Below are positions 9,633-20,300 of a stretch of DNA of 64,000 nucleotides, in pieces. Within the stretch, counting starts at the first letter, position 1, and the number at the start of each line of letters is the position of its first letter. The stretch comes from Tritrichomonas musculus (taxonomy: Eukaryota > Parabasalia > Tritrichomonadida > Tritrichomonadidae): the NCBI GenBank assembly GCA_039105265.1, contig JAPFFF010000027.1, positions 496,001 to 560,000 of the forward strand, given 5' to 3'. Under the pieces are notes generated by a model that saw only the letters and a program-made list of their open reading frames with translations, did no database searches and was not told the origin of the DNA. Made by a program: the position numbers and the translations under genes.

Positions 9633-12600
9633 TTATAATTCAGGACTGTAAGCAAAATTAATTTTTCTGTTAGGGAAAACTTTTTCAATTCTTTCGTATT
9701 CAATTCCAACGATTCTAGGATACATATCTGCGAGGATTGTGAAAGCTGTTGATGCCTTTCTTTGCTTTTTCGAAGATCTATTTTCAGCTATTTGAGCTAA
9801 TGCAGATATGAAGATGTTAGAACCGTTCTTTATCTCCCTTATTGTAACGTCCTCCTTTGTAAAGAATATAGTATGTAATTGTATGAAAGTTTTGACGGCC
9901 ACTGGGAATAGATGTAAATTTTCAGTGATAGAATCGAACTCAGGCAAGTAGATACAATTATCCCAGATTTTATTAGTCAACAACAAAGCCAAGAAGAAGA
10001 AAAAGTGAGAAATATTTGGATAGGCCACGATTTTGAATGGTCCCTCAAAAAATTTGTGAAAGAATACGTTACTTCCTGGACTATCAGAGCCAAGAATCGC
10101 CTCTGCCACGAGTGCCTGTATTGGCGACATTTCCAAAGAGTCAGGGAGTGACGATAACAAAATTTCTTGAAATCCTGGAATTGTATCATTTACGACCATT
10201 TTGATGACGTCCAAGAGATTAGCACGCATTGTCACGCATGATCCAAGCAACACGACTTTTTTACACAAACCGTTAAAGTCCACAGACGACAATATTTTTT
10301 TGATGCTTTCGTCGGACGGCATCTTTCCATGCAGCGTGAAATCCGTGAACCAATTGTTGAGCTCGAATCGTGAGAAAGAAGTCAGGAAGGCGTTGTAGAT
10401 GTCGTTGAGAAGCGATGCTATTTTGTGAATGAAGATTCGATCAATTCGAAGGGCTGCGTGAAGACCAAGGTTCTTCACAATATAAACGAAAGAATCTTTT
10501 GTATAGAAGCTGCTTTTGGACTCTTCAATTGTCTTAATCTGTAATGCTAAGTTTGCATATGAGCCGTTAAAATCAACCGACTGTCGTTGAGCGCTTTGTT
10601 GTGCTTGATTTGCTTGTTGTTGTTGTTGTTCTTGGATTTGCTGCTTGGATGGTGAAGAAGGCTGAGAAGGAGAAGAAACTTGTCTTGACAAAACTGCTGA
10701 GCCCTTCTTCCAGAATCCTTTCAAGGAACTCAAATAGATCATGTTTTCATACTTGTGGTCAATGAAAGCATCATACTTGTGCTCGATTCCGGTGATCAAT
10801 TCTGTCTTCTTCAATGACAAGAAATTCATTGGATTAGGATCATTCTGCTGTTGATTTGAATTGTTTTCTTGCTTCTCTTTTGGCTTGGCGACGTAAGGAA
10901 CTTCACCGGTGAAGTATTTCAATTGTTCTTGAATCTTGTTTGAAGTTTCAAGAGGGAAAGAATTGAGATGCCGGCAAAGAAACATCTGGAAAGGAAAAGG
11001 TGCCCTTAAAATCGCCCAAATTGGCCACAGATACTCTGATGCCGCAGTGAAAGATCGATCCATTAGTGATGGATCTGGGATCTTCATAGGGAACAAAGAA
11101 CCAGAGAGACTCTGCATGAGCGTCTTAGCGAAATATAGGGCTGTTTGATCAGGACTGTCTTCAAAAAGCATGATTGACTTAGGAATTGATTGACTAAACA
11201 TTTTGACTTGATTGGTCAACGTTACAGCTTTATATTGCGCTTCTTTCATGCCCTTAGAAAACTTATGCGCTGTAAAGGCAGTAAATTCGCCTGTATAGAA
11301 CTTTTTGACTTTCGAATAATCTCGCGATTGAAGTCCAACACGAACTACCTGGCTCGAAGGATCTAAATTTTGAGAGATGATCTTTTGTACCTTCTCAAAG
11401 AGCTTCTGTCTGATGATTGAAAAAACAATCTTCATATTCGATACAACATCAGGCATCTGCCTGAGACATTTGAAATCATGGGAAAAGAAGGTGAATATTT
11501 GTAATAGACTAGCTGAATGAATAATTGGAATATTAGGGTCATTGATGTGACGTGTCCATGTATTATCATTGATCGTTCCATCAAATACATTTCCACTAAC
11601 AATAGGAATAGTATGACGCCATAAACTATGTAAAGGACAATAATAAAGAAAGGTTTCAAGAGGATTTCGAGCAAGTTCCATATGAAAACGAATGGTTGTT
11701 AAATGCTCAAAAATGGGTTCTAAAAATGTTAATCTAACACGGCATTTCAAATCATTGAAAACACGAAGATATCGTCCATACGTTATTTCAAACGCTGTGA
11801 AATCATAACGTACACCATTATCGTAATCAACAATATTGATTGCATCAAGTGAATCAGAGAGACTATTAAGAAGCATAACAATCTCATATTCATACTGTTT
11901 ATCAGTCAAATTTTTGAAGGCATCAGGACTTAATTGCTGTTTCAAAAATTGATTATCTACAGTTGACAAATTGTATATGAAAAATCGTTTTATATCTTCT
12001 TGATTCTTCCTAATTAAATCTGCAAGTTCAAGTGTAACAGAGAGTAATTCAATAGCTTCAGCGCATCGGAGATTGTTGAACATAAAATACTGATCTAGCT
12101 CATAAAATGCCATCCCACAAACAGCAACAATGTTGTTGATTAGATGAGGAAGCATACCTAGTCTAAATTTAACAATTCCCAGAATATCTTGAATAAGAAA
12201 TGTAACATGCATCATTCGTTGCTTATGTGAAGTGGTGAACTTGTTAATAGACATCTCTTCGGCCATCATTAATAGACGATCAGGTATATAGCCATTTTGA
12301 GAATAACTCAAAAAATCATTGATAGGAACCATGAATATTTTTGATAGTGAAATTTTCGGACTTTCAGTCAATAACGATTCAACAACGAGTTCAAAACATT
12401 GATTAGTATTGGTCTTCTCAAAAAATGCAAATAGGAAGAAAAAAAGTGTCTCTTTCATCAAGCTGAGATGAGATAATATTATAAATTCGTCGTTCATGAG
12501 GGTGGACTGGGTTTGACTTGTTGGAGAATCGAAAATGGAGAATTGGTTGAAGTCAATAAGTGGAAAAGTACCAAATAAACGAGCGATAAAAGCTCCTACT

Positions 12601-13232
12601 GTTCCGGCTAATCTGGCTAAAGGACTTGAAAGAAATTCAACATCTGTGTGTATAAATGACAAAGGATTTTGTGAACATGATATTATAAAACTCGAAGTTT
12701 TGCTCATCATGGTTGAATCGCAAACTTTTTCGTAAATTTGAAATTCTTTTGGAAAGTATGATGAAACTAGAATAATATATTTTGAAATCGGATGAGCTTT
12801 GATAAATAAAATAGTTTTGCAGTATTGAACATACAACTGACAGCATCGGATGGTGATATATTGATTCCAACGTAAATCAAAATCTTTCACGCGTTCGCAT
12901 AAATTCTTTAATTCGTGTTTGGTTAAAAAACAAAATTGATACATATATTTAAGCGCTTGTGCATATATATAAAATTTATATGTAGCGAGTTTGTTAATAA
13001 ATTGCTGATGACCTGATAAATTTAACGTAGCTCCTTTTTTTGTTGGAGCATCTTTGGTTGTTAGATATTGATCAATTGCTTTTTTTATTTTTTCGCCCTG
13101 CGTAGAGTGAAATTCTTTATAAACATAACTACTGGCTCCAGTCATTGAATCAAACATATCAAGTCTTGAATTTAAGTAATCAATGTGATTATAAAGAGCT
13201 TCAAGTTCTTCAACACGCCCTGATGCAGTCAT
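9633..13232 (-). CDS. NAP1/HEM family subunit of the SCAR/WAVE complex
   Basis: 1199 residues from the ATG at 13230-13232 (a TTG lies just before it). It is all-helical and lacks common motifs. I assign it by resemblance to NCKAP1 from memory: LLGSCVTMRANLLDVIKMVV corresponds to the NCKAP1 segment [20 protein letters not shown], and TIRFHMELARNPLETFLYYC to [20 protein letters not shown]. The length matches the family (about 1100-1150). A Gln-rich low-complexity insert (IQEQQQQQANQAQQSAQRQ, near residue 870) is lineage-specific. NAP1 binds the CYFIP/SRA1 subunit and links Rac signalling to Arp2/3 actin branching, which fits an amoeboid-adherent trichomonad. Profile confirmation is needed. Confidence 0.7.
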   Translation of the reverse strand: MTASGRVEELEALYNHIDYLNSRLDMFDSMTGASSYVYKEFHSTQGEKIKKAIDQYLTTKDAPTKKGATLNLSGHQQFINKLATYKFYIYAQALKYMYQFCFLTKHELKNLCERVKDFDLRWNQYITIRCCQLYVQYCKTILFIKAHPISKYIILVSSYFPKEFQIYEKVCDSTMMSKTSSFIISCSQNPLSFIHTDVEFLSSPLARLAGTVGAFIARLFGTFPLIDFNQFSIFDSPTSQTQSTLMNDEFIILSHLSLMKETLFFFLFAFFEKTNTNQCFELVVESLLTESPKISLSKIFMVPINDFLSYSQNGYIPDRLLMMAEEMSINKFTTSHKQRMMHVTFLIQDILGIVKFRLGMLPHLINNIVAVCGMAFYELDQYFMFNNLRCAEAIELLSVTLELADLIRKNQEDIKRFFIYNLSTVDNQFLKQQLSPDAFKNLTDKQYEYEIVMLLNSLSDSLDAINIVDYDNGVRYDFTAFEITYGRYLRVFNDLKCRVRLTFLEPIFEHLTTIRFHMELARNPLETFLYYCPLHSLWRHTIPIVSGNVFDGTINDNTWTRHINDPNIPIIHSASLLQIFTFFSHDFKCLRQMPDVVSNMKIVFSIIRQKLFEKVQKIISQNLDPSSQVVRVGLQSRDYSKVKKFYTGEFTAFTAHKFSKGMKEAQYKAVTLTNQVKMFSQSIPKSIMLFEDSPDQTALYFAKTLMQSLSGSLFPMKIPDPSLMDRSFTAASEYLWPIWAILRAPFPFQMFLCRHLNSFPLETSNKIQEQLKYFTGEVPYVAKPKEKQENNSNQQQNDPNPMNFLSLKKTELITGIEHKYDAFIDHKYENMIYLSSLKGFWKKGSAVLSRQVSSPSQPSSPSKQQIQEQQQQQANQAQQSAQRQSVDFNGSYANLALQIKTIEESKSSFYTKDSFVYIVKNLGLHAALRIDRIFIHKIASLLNDIYNAFLTSFSRFELNNWFTDFTLHGKMPSDESIKKILSSVDFNGLCKKVVLLGSCVTMRANLLDVIKMVVNDTIPGFQEILLSSLPDSLEMSPIQALVAEAILGSDSPGSNVFFHKFFEGPFKIVAYPNISHFFFFLALLLTNKIWDNCIYLPEFDSITENLHLFPVAVKTFIQLHTIFFTKEDVTIREIKNGSNIFISALAQIAENRSSKKQRKASTAFTILADMYPRIVGIEYERIEKVFPNRKINFAYSPEL

Positions 13233-13698
13233 CAAAATCTTCTATATGATAAAAAAATTGAATGCAAATTTTTACGACATGCTAACTTTTGCAAATTTCG
13301 TTATTTATCTTTTTTTATATTTTACGTTCAAAAAAATTTATATATTTCTTTAAATAATAAATAGTTATCATTGAATAAATTTATAAAATAATATTGAAAT
13401 AAACTTATAAAATTAAAATAATATTTATACACCATTATAATAATAAATATTTAAAGATATTTATATTTATTTTAAACTCTCAATTTTTGATGCGACTATT
13501 CAAATGAATAAATTTTATTTAAGCATCAACCACTGCACAAACAAGCAAAAAAGTTTGAAATGAAATTTATACAAATGATGAATATAATACAAATGAATTT
13601 GTTTATTAGGTACATAAATTTTTGTTTCTTCTGCTAAAATTAATATTCAGATTGATTTTGCAATTTCACACAAGAAAGAAAAAAAAAAAAAATGTTGT
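13233..13698. other. AT-rich intergenic spacer
   Basis: About 465 bases between two minus-strand genes. It holds the presumed promoter of the NAP1 gene next to 13233 and, at 13676-13692, an A-run just beyond the 3' end of the LRR gene. I see no other gene or repeat. Confidence 0.4.
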
Positions 13699-14307
13699 TT
13701 ATAATGATACAATTTTTGCTCTTACCGGAAGTTTCTTCTTATGATTTTGTATTTTTTTAGAATTCATTTGGACAAGTGTAAGATTCTCGCATCCTTGAAA
13801 AGCTTTTGAGTCAATCTCTGTCGCAGATTGAGGAATTGAAATTATTGTGAGAGAAGTGCAATTTAAAAATGCGCTTTCGTTTATTTTCTTAAGGTTGTGT
13901 GGCAGCTCCACATACTTTAATTTCTTGCAGTTCTCAAAAGTTCCCTCTTCAATAACTGTCATTTTATTATTCAAATTGATCCAGGTCAGACTTTTACAAT
14001 TTTTGAAGGCACCAGGTCCGATATACTCAATTGTCATTGGCAGGTTGATCCAAAACATTATTTTTTTATTTTCAAAAGTGCCACTTTCTATTCTTTGAAC
14101 TGAAGGTGAAATATTTACATTTGGAATATTGGGATTATTAAAATTAGCAGATGATTTTTCATTTTGACCATCAGCAACAAGTTTACCAAAGCAATTTTCT
14201 AAAAATGTAGTTGCATTACTTTTGTCTTCATTTTCAATCTTATCTTCAATGATTAAATAATATACATAATAACTATGAATTCTAATGAATGCACTAATAA
14301 TTGACAT
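13699..14307 (-). CDS. short BspA-like leucine-rich repeat protein
   Basis: 202 residues counted from the first ATG at 14305-14307; a longer frame would need a GTG. The C-terminal half has at least four BspA/TpLRR units of about 23 residues, for example IEYIGPGAFKNCKSLTWINL, IEEGTFENCKKLKYVELP and INESAFLNCTSLTIISIP. BspA-like proteins are hugely expanded in trichomonads, where some are surface adhesins. This one has no signal peptide and no C-terminal membrane segment, so it may be cytosolic or a shortened copy. It lies 90 bases after the 3' end of the large protease gene. Confidence 0.65.
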   Translation of the reverse strand: MSIISAFIRIHSYYVYYLIIEDKIENEDKSNATTFLENCFGKLVADGQNEKSSANFNNPNIPNVNISPSVQRIESGTFENKKIMFWINLPMTIEYIGPGAFKNCKSLTWINLNNKMTVIEEGTFENCKKLKYVELPHNLKKINESAFLNCTSLTIISIPQSATEIDSKAFQGCENLTLVQMNSKKIQNHKKKLPVRAKIVSL

Positions 14308-14397
14308 CAATTTTCCATGATTTGACACGGGATACTCCTAATTCAATGAAATGATAAATATATTTATTTTAAAAAATAGAATTATCTTTATTTATTA

Positions 14398-17300
14398 TTA
14401 ATTAATTTTTTGCCATATTTCATAATTTCTTAAAAAAATGTCTGTCTTTTTTAATTTCACAGGATCACTAAAATCAATTATCATATCAATTCTTCTATTT
14501 AACGAATCGAGAATCATCAAATCAAACATTTTAGATTCAACAAGTGAATTAAATTCTGCCTCTAGAATACAAAACAATTGAGACTGTTTCAATGTATTAT
14601 TAATCAACAAATTAGAAACTGAGTCAATCAACAAAAACACCGAATTTCTGAATTTTACATTCATTGAAACAAGCATTTTTCCATTTAATGAAGCAATTTG
14701 ATCGAAAATGAAAGCCGCCAAATTATCATCGATCATTGCAACACAACGTAGAAGAGAAGCAGCAGCATCAATCTCTTCAAGGTTATTACTTTTCATCAAC
14801 AATTTAATTATGTCTCCAATCAACGCTTTATATTTATCCCAGAAGCGAACAATTGGATAAAATTTGCAGGAACCATACCACGTTTTTTTGCCAAGAAAAG
14901 CTTCCTTATAAGCGTCTGTGAAAGCCTGCAGCAGCTGGAAATAAATAGTCAAATAATAAGCTGATGATTTATCATCTTTAACTTTATCATCTCCATTTTC
15001 ATTCGTCGACAGGAAGATTTTTATTTGACTTTTAATTTGATCAACAATTGAAAAGTGACATCTTTGTTTAACGAATATAATTGCTGTTTCAGGGGCGACC
15101 GTTAAGATCTGTTTAGATATTGTTGCAAATAGGGAATCAATCAATGCTTTATGGAAGTTTCGTTGCCACAAGGCTGAAGCTATGTCTTGTGCTGTATGCG
15201 GATTTATTTGAGAGAAAACGTATTCCATGAATTTTATGTTTTCGAAATTTGTCAACGAAACGGAAAGATTCAATGGCATTGAAATAGGGAAGACGATAGA
15301 GTTAAACACCGAACAATTCATGAATGAACTAGATTGACTCTCATTATTCACAGATAAATTAGGATTCGGTTCGTTCTTCTTACTCGTTGTTCTGTAATAG
15401 AAATGCTGATGCGTGTTGCTGTAATTTTCAGTCAATTCAAACGACGCAAGTTTGATGAATATTTCTGATTTGACAACGTCAAAGAAATGACCATTTGGAA
15501 TGAATTTTATTGCATTGAACGACATCGTTTTATTCGATTCAACAGAACAGTCAACATTTGAAAAGGCCGATAAAAATTTCTTTGGTGAAACAATTTCAAA
15601 GAATCGACTTGATTTGCAAAGACAAATGACTTCAACCAATCTTTGTTGTGGAAAATTATCTTTCAATTGAAGCGCTTTATGAGAGATGAGCGCGTCTGTT
15701 AGTTGGCTTGCGATTTCAGTCAATTCCAACTCAAATTTGCCATTGATAACAACCCACGAAAGCAATGAATAAAAAGTGTTCGCTGGCAATGAATACTCAA
15801 CTGAAGTTGAGGACGATGAAGGCTTATAATTCTTCTTTCTTTTGGTTGTTATTTGTGTCATTTCTGGGATTTTTGAAATCAACAAATTCAACAATTCATG
15901 AAGGTTGACATTTGAATTTTCTGTGGTGTCACTTTTTGTTGCAGTTGACTGAAAAACGGTTGCTATGAATTGTCGAACTGATTTTCTTAAATCTGAATCA
16001 GATGAGAAAAGCCACTCGTTAATCCAAATGTCTCCGTATTTAAGAAACGGAAAAGAGAAGTCAATTTTCGATTCTTTCATTTTCATTGTCAATTGTTCTA
16101 AGAAAATTTTGATATAAACCGGCGGTTTTGTTCTCAAAAAGTTGAAACACCAATTTATTTGATCTTCGTTGCTCTTGTTCTGACTGTTGCTTAGAACTGA
16201 AAAATGACTGGCCGCTGATTCAGGCGATAAATCATTCGCATTTTCAACAAGGAATTTGAAATAAACGGTCGACAACTCTGGGCTTTCGAGAACGAATGAA
16301 CGAAGAAGCTGTGCAAATGCAACAGCATGATATTGGCTTTGAATCCATCTATCCAAGAATGAATTTGAGAAAATGATCGACTTGTACTCATTTTTGAGTG
16401 CAGAAGAAGACAAAAGAACAACAAGTAATTTGAATACGTAATTCAATTTAATTCTTTGATATATTTTTTTGTCATCTGAATGTTCTTTAACGTATTCGGG
16501 AACTTGTTTTTGAAGGAAATCAAAGATGATTGGAAGAAGATTTATATTGGAGCAACTGTTGATTGAAACACACTTCAAAAATGGAAGGAAGAAGTCGTCG
16601 AAATTTCTCCAATATTCAACGGATGATTCCAACTTAGAGATGAGGAAATTAATGAGATTTTGGACTTCATATGAATCAGCGTAATCCATTGCATTACACA
16701 GAACTTTAGAGTATTTTTCACGTGTTATTAAACACTCATTTTGTAATAACATTAATAAATGAATGTCTGTTTGTGAAACGACAAAATTAGAGAATTCTTT
16801 CGACATTTCAATATATTTGTTACATTTGGTAACGAAATCGTTGATTATTTGCTCATTTGGAAGAATTCTTAGGAATTTAACAAAGTAGTTAAATGTGAAT
16901 TGTCCTTTGTTTGGATCATTTTCATCGCAAATTTCATAAATAAACTTGGCATACGAAATGCTTGTTAGAACAGAAGATCGAAGAGATTCTTGGATTTCAT
17001 TAGCAATTTTAGAAATTACATTTTCAGAAATATTTTTATTATCTTCTTGATTTTGAGTATCATTGTCATTTTTCTTCTTATAAAATAAAATGTAAGCTGT
17101 ATCATCATTCATGTTACCATTAGCATTTTCACCCGATGCGATTTCAGGAAGAAGTGATCCATCAAATTGCCTTACACGAGTATCATTACAACAGAACCAT
17201 TTTCCATATTTATTATTATTTTTATTGTTTGTAACAGATAAATCTTTACAATAAGAAAAATAATGTCCTGTGTTAGCATTGCCAATATGAACAACAACTC

Positions 17301-20300
17301 CAATTAATTCATATTCAACTCGATTGGTTTGATCAACCATCGCTCGAGTTATATCAAAAACATGAGGAAAAATGTATCTTTTTGTTATTTTTAATCTTTG
17401 TTGTTGTTGCAAATCATAAGAAAATCGTTTTAATTGTATGATTAAAACTGATGGCGCTTTAAGAATCCGATGGAATCGTTTGGCATTGATTCTTCCAAGT
17501 TCATCGGCATTGTAATCATTATGAAAATCAGGCAACAAGAATTTTGATAACGATTCATCAATGTCTTTTTGATCATTAACATCAAGTCCCAAAGTTGTGA
17601 AATCTTCATCTGTTACATTTTCATATTCAACATTGACACCAACTGTATCATGCTGAATTTTACCTTTAAAAATATCAGCAACGTGTGGAAACTTTTCATT
17701 AACTCGATCTAGAATCAATTGTAAAAATTCAACAGCATCTTGTTGCTCATATGTTTTTAATGGTTTTCCATCCCATCCTTTCCAGACTTTAAAGAAATTC
17801 TCAGTACTAACAAAAGTTGATGGAAAGAAAAGAAGCTTAGCAAAAATCATTTGAAGTTGAAATTCCCAATCTTTTTCTTCACATGAATTTGAAAGAAAAG
17901 AATTTCGAAATTGAATCACATTAAATAATTGTTGTAAAACAGAATTTGCATAACATGTTGAACCTAAGTTTCTTAAACCTTTTCTTCCTTCATGAGAAGC
18001 AGAGAATTGAATATTTTGTATCAATTTAGGAAGATTTGTTTTATCATGAATTTCAGACAATTTTTCAAATAAAAATTGTTCATTCAATGAAGATGACTTC
18101 ATCAATATTTTTAATAATGAAAAGAAAAACGGTTTCAATGGATAATAATAAATTGGATTAAATGCAACACATTGAAGCATAAATTTAATTAATTTTTGGA
18201 TATCTTCATTTGAATTATTTTCATTTTTTGTTGTTGATAATACCGTATGTAATAACGATAGGATTCCATTTACAAAAGGTTCATTTGGTGACTTAATAAA
18301 CAATATTTTTTGTATGTCTTCAGTATCATAAAAATGTGAAATAATTAAATTTGAAAGAAGATGAAATAATGTTGAATCATCAGTTTCGTTCTCAATCGAT
18401 CTTTCAAACAAATGATAGAATTCTTGACAATAGTCACAATCAGAAGAATCAAGAAATTGAAGCAAGAAATCTTTTTTGTCTGTTTTTAATGAAATAATCG
18501 AACAAATGGTTGCTCGATAAGTTTTATTTGGATGAAAAATCGACTTGGAAACAAGTTCATTAAATAAAGGTAATGAAAACAAAACACTCGGATCTTCTTT
18601 GGATTCATTTTTCAAGATATTCATAAGAATGATCGCATTTGATTCATTTGACAATTCTTCATCTTCTGTGAAAATCAATTTTATTAAGGTTTCATAATCA
18701 TTCGATCCAAATGATTTAAAAATTGGCTTTTCAGATTCAATCATCTTCTGTAACAGAAGTAAAATGATCGGATTTGATCGGTATAAATGATTTTTAACAA
18801 CCAAAAGATCATACAAAAAGAAGGCTCCATTTTCATCATGAAAACGACTTTGCCAATCTGTTTGTAAAAGGTTGCCAATTGCATTCAGACGATACAAAAG
18901 AAGATTAATATGAGAAGAGTCAAAAACAGATTCCCAATTAATTTTATCCGAAGAAGTTAACAGATTCTTTTCTTGCTCATTTGTTGGCAAATTATTTGCA
19001 ATTTCAAGAGCAACTTTTGATATTTCTTCATCAGAAGAAGAAAGCAAAGAAACAATGAATTGATTTTCTTCTTGTCCAAGAAAATCAGTTGGTTTTGTTG
19101 GAGCAAAACGTTCTTTCTCACTTATTGTTATTTTCAATAAGCTTGCTTTAGTAAAATGAACAACTTCAGAAGGCAATGATTCACCATTCAATTGAAGATT
19201 AAACGAATCTCTTCTCACCAAAAGAAGATCAGAAATTCTTGATTTTAAAACTTGAGCTTTTATTACAGGAGGCAAAGATAAAGTAGAAGAAAAATCACCA
19301 GTAATTTTGATTTCAACCGTTTTTGCAAATGAATTAGAATTGAAATAAAAAGTATTCAACAAATCATCAAGTTTTGTCCATTTGTTCACTTTATCTTTCT
19401 TCACAATGATTCCTTCTCTTTGGTCAATCGATTGCAGAAGAGCTTTCAAAGCACCGTAATTCGGCGGATTAACCAAGCAATGTTTTGTTAAGATTTCTAA
19501 AGATCTCGACTCTTTACAATTTGAATAAAGTCGACTCAAAAATGAGGCAAGTTTCAAATTAGACGTTTGATACAAAATGTTCCAAATTTCATCTTCACAA
19601 GTCAAATTTGTAACTGATTGAATCCAAAGGTCATTGAAAAGAACAATCGATTCAAATGACTTGTGGTTCACTTCTTTAAAAAGACAAATTAAAAGATCAA
19701 CACAATTGTCATCATTGAAAAAGTTCAATTTTGATTCAGTTGCCATCTGGCTCAATCGAATGATTATGTTCTCAAAGAATAAAGTAGGAAAGATGATCTT
19801 TTGTGTTTTAGCAATGTCTTCAAAGAATTTTTGTAATTCTTTCGATTTTGACGGAACAAGTTTCCTTGCAAGAGACGAAAATTCTTCCGATTCTTCGTCA
19901 TTCAAAGGAGTCACAAAATGACGCATGTCGCTCACCAAAAAGTCCAAGTATTGCTGTGTGTAGAATGAAATGTCAGGTGATATTTTCAAGAAAGTGTGGA
20001 ACAAGTCACGTGAATCTTGAGCGCCGAAATAAAAGACCAACTTTTTCAATACGTTCAAAGCAAAACTGACATGAAGATTACTTTTTATAAGGTCAATACA
20101 TTGATCTTTAACCGACAATTTAAATTCCTCATCCCTTGGAATGAACAGGACAACCGTTTGAATGACTTCATCTTCGGTTTCGTCGGTTATGTCAGATGAA
20201 AAAACTTGTTGAAAAAGGCATTGAAAAATCATCTTTTTCTGAGATTCATTCGCTCTAATTGAAATCTTTCTCAAGAGCGAATAAACAGGAAGAGGGAAAG

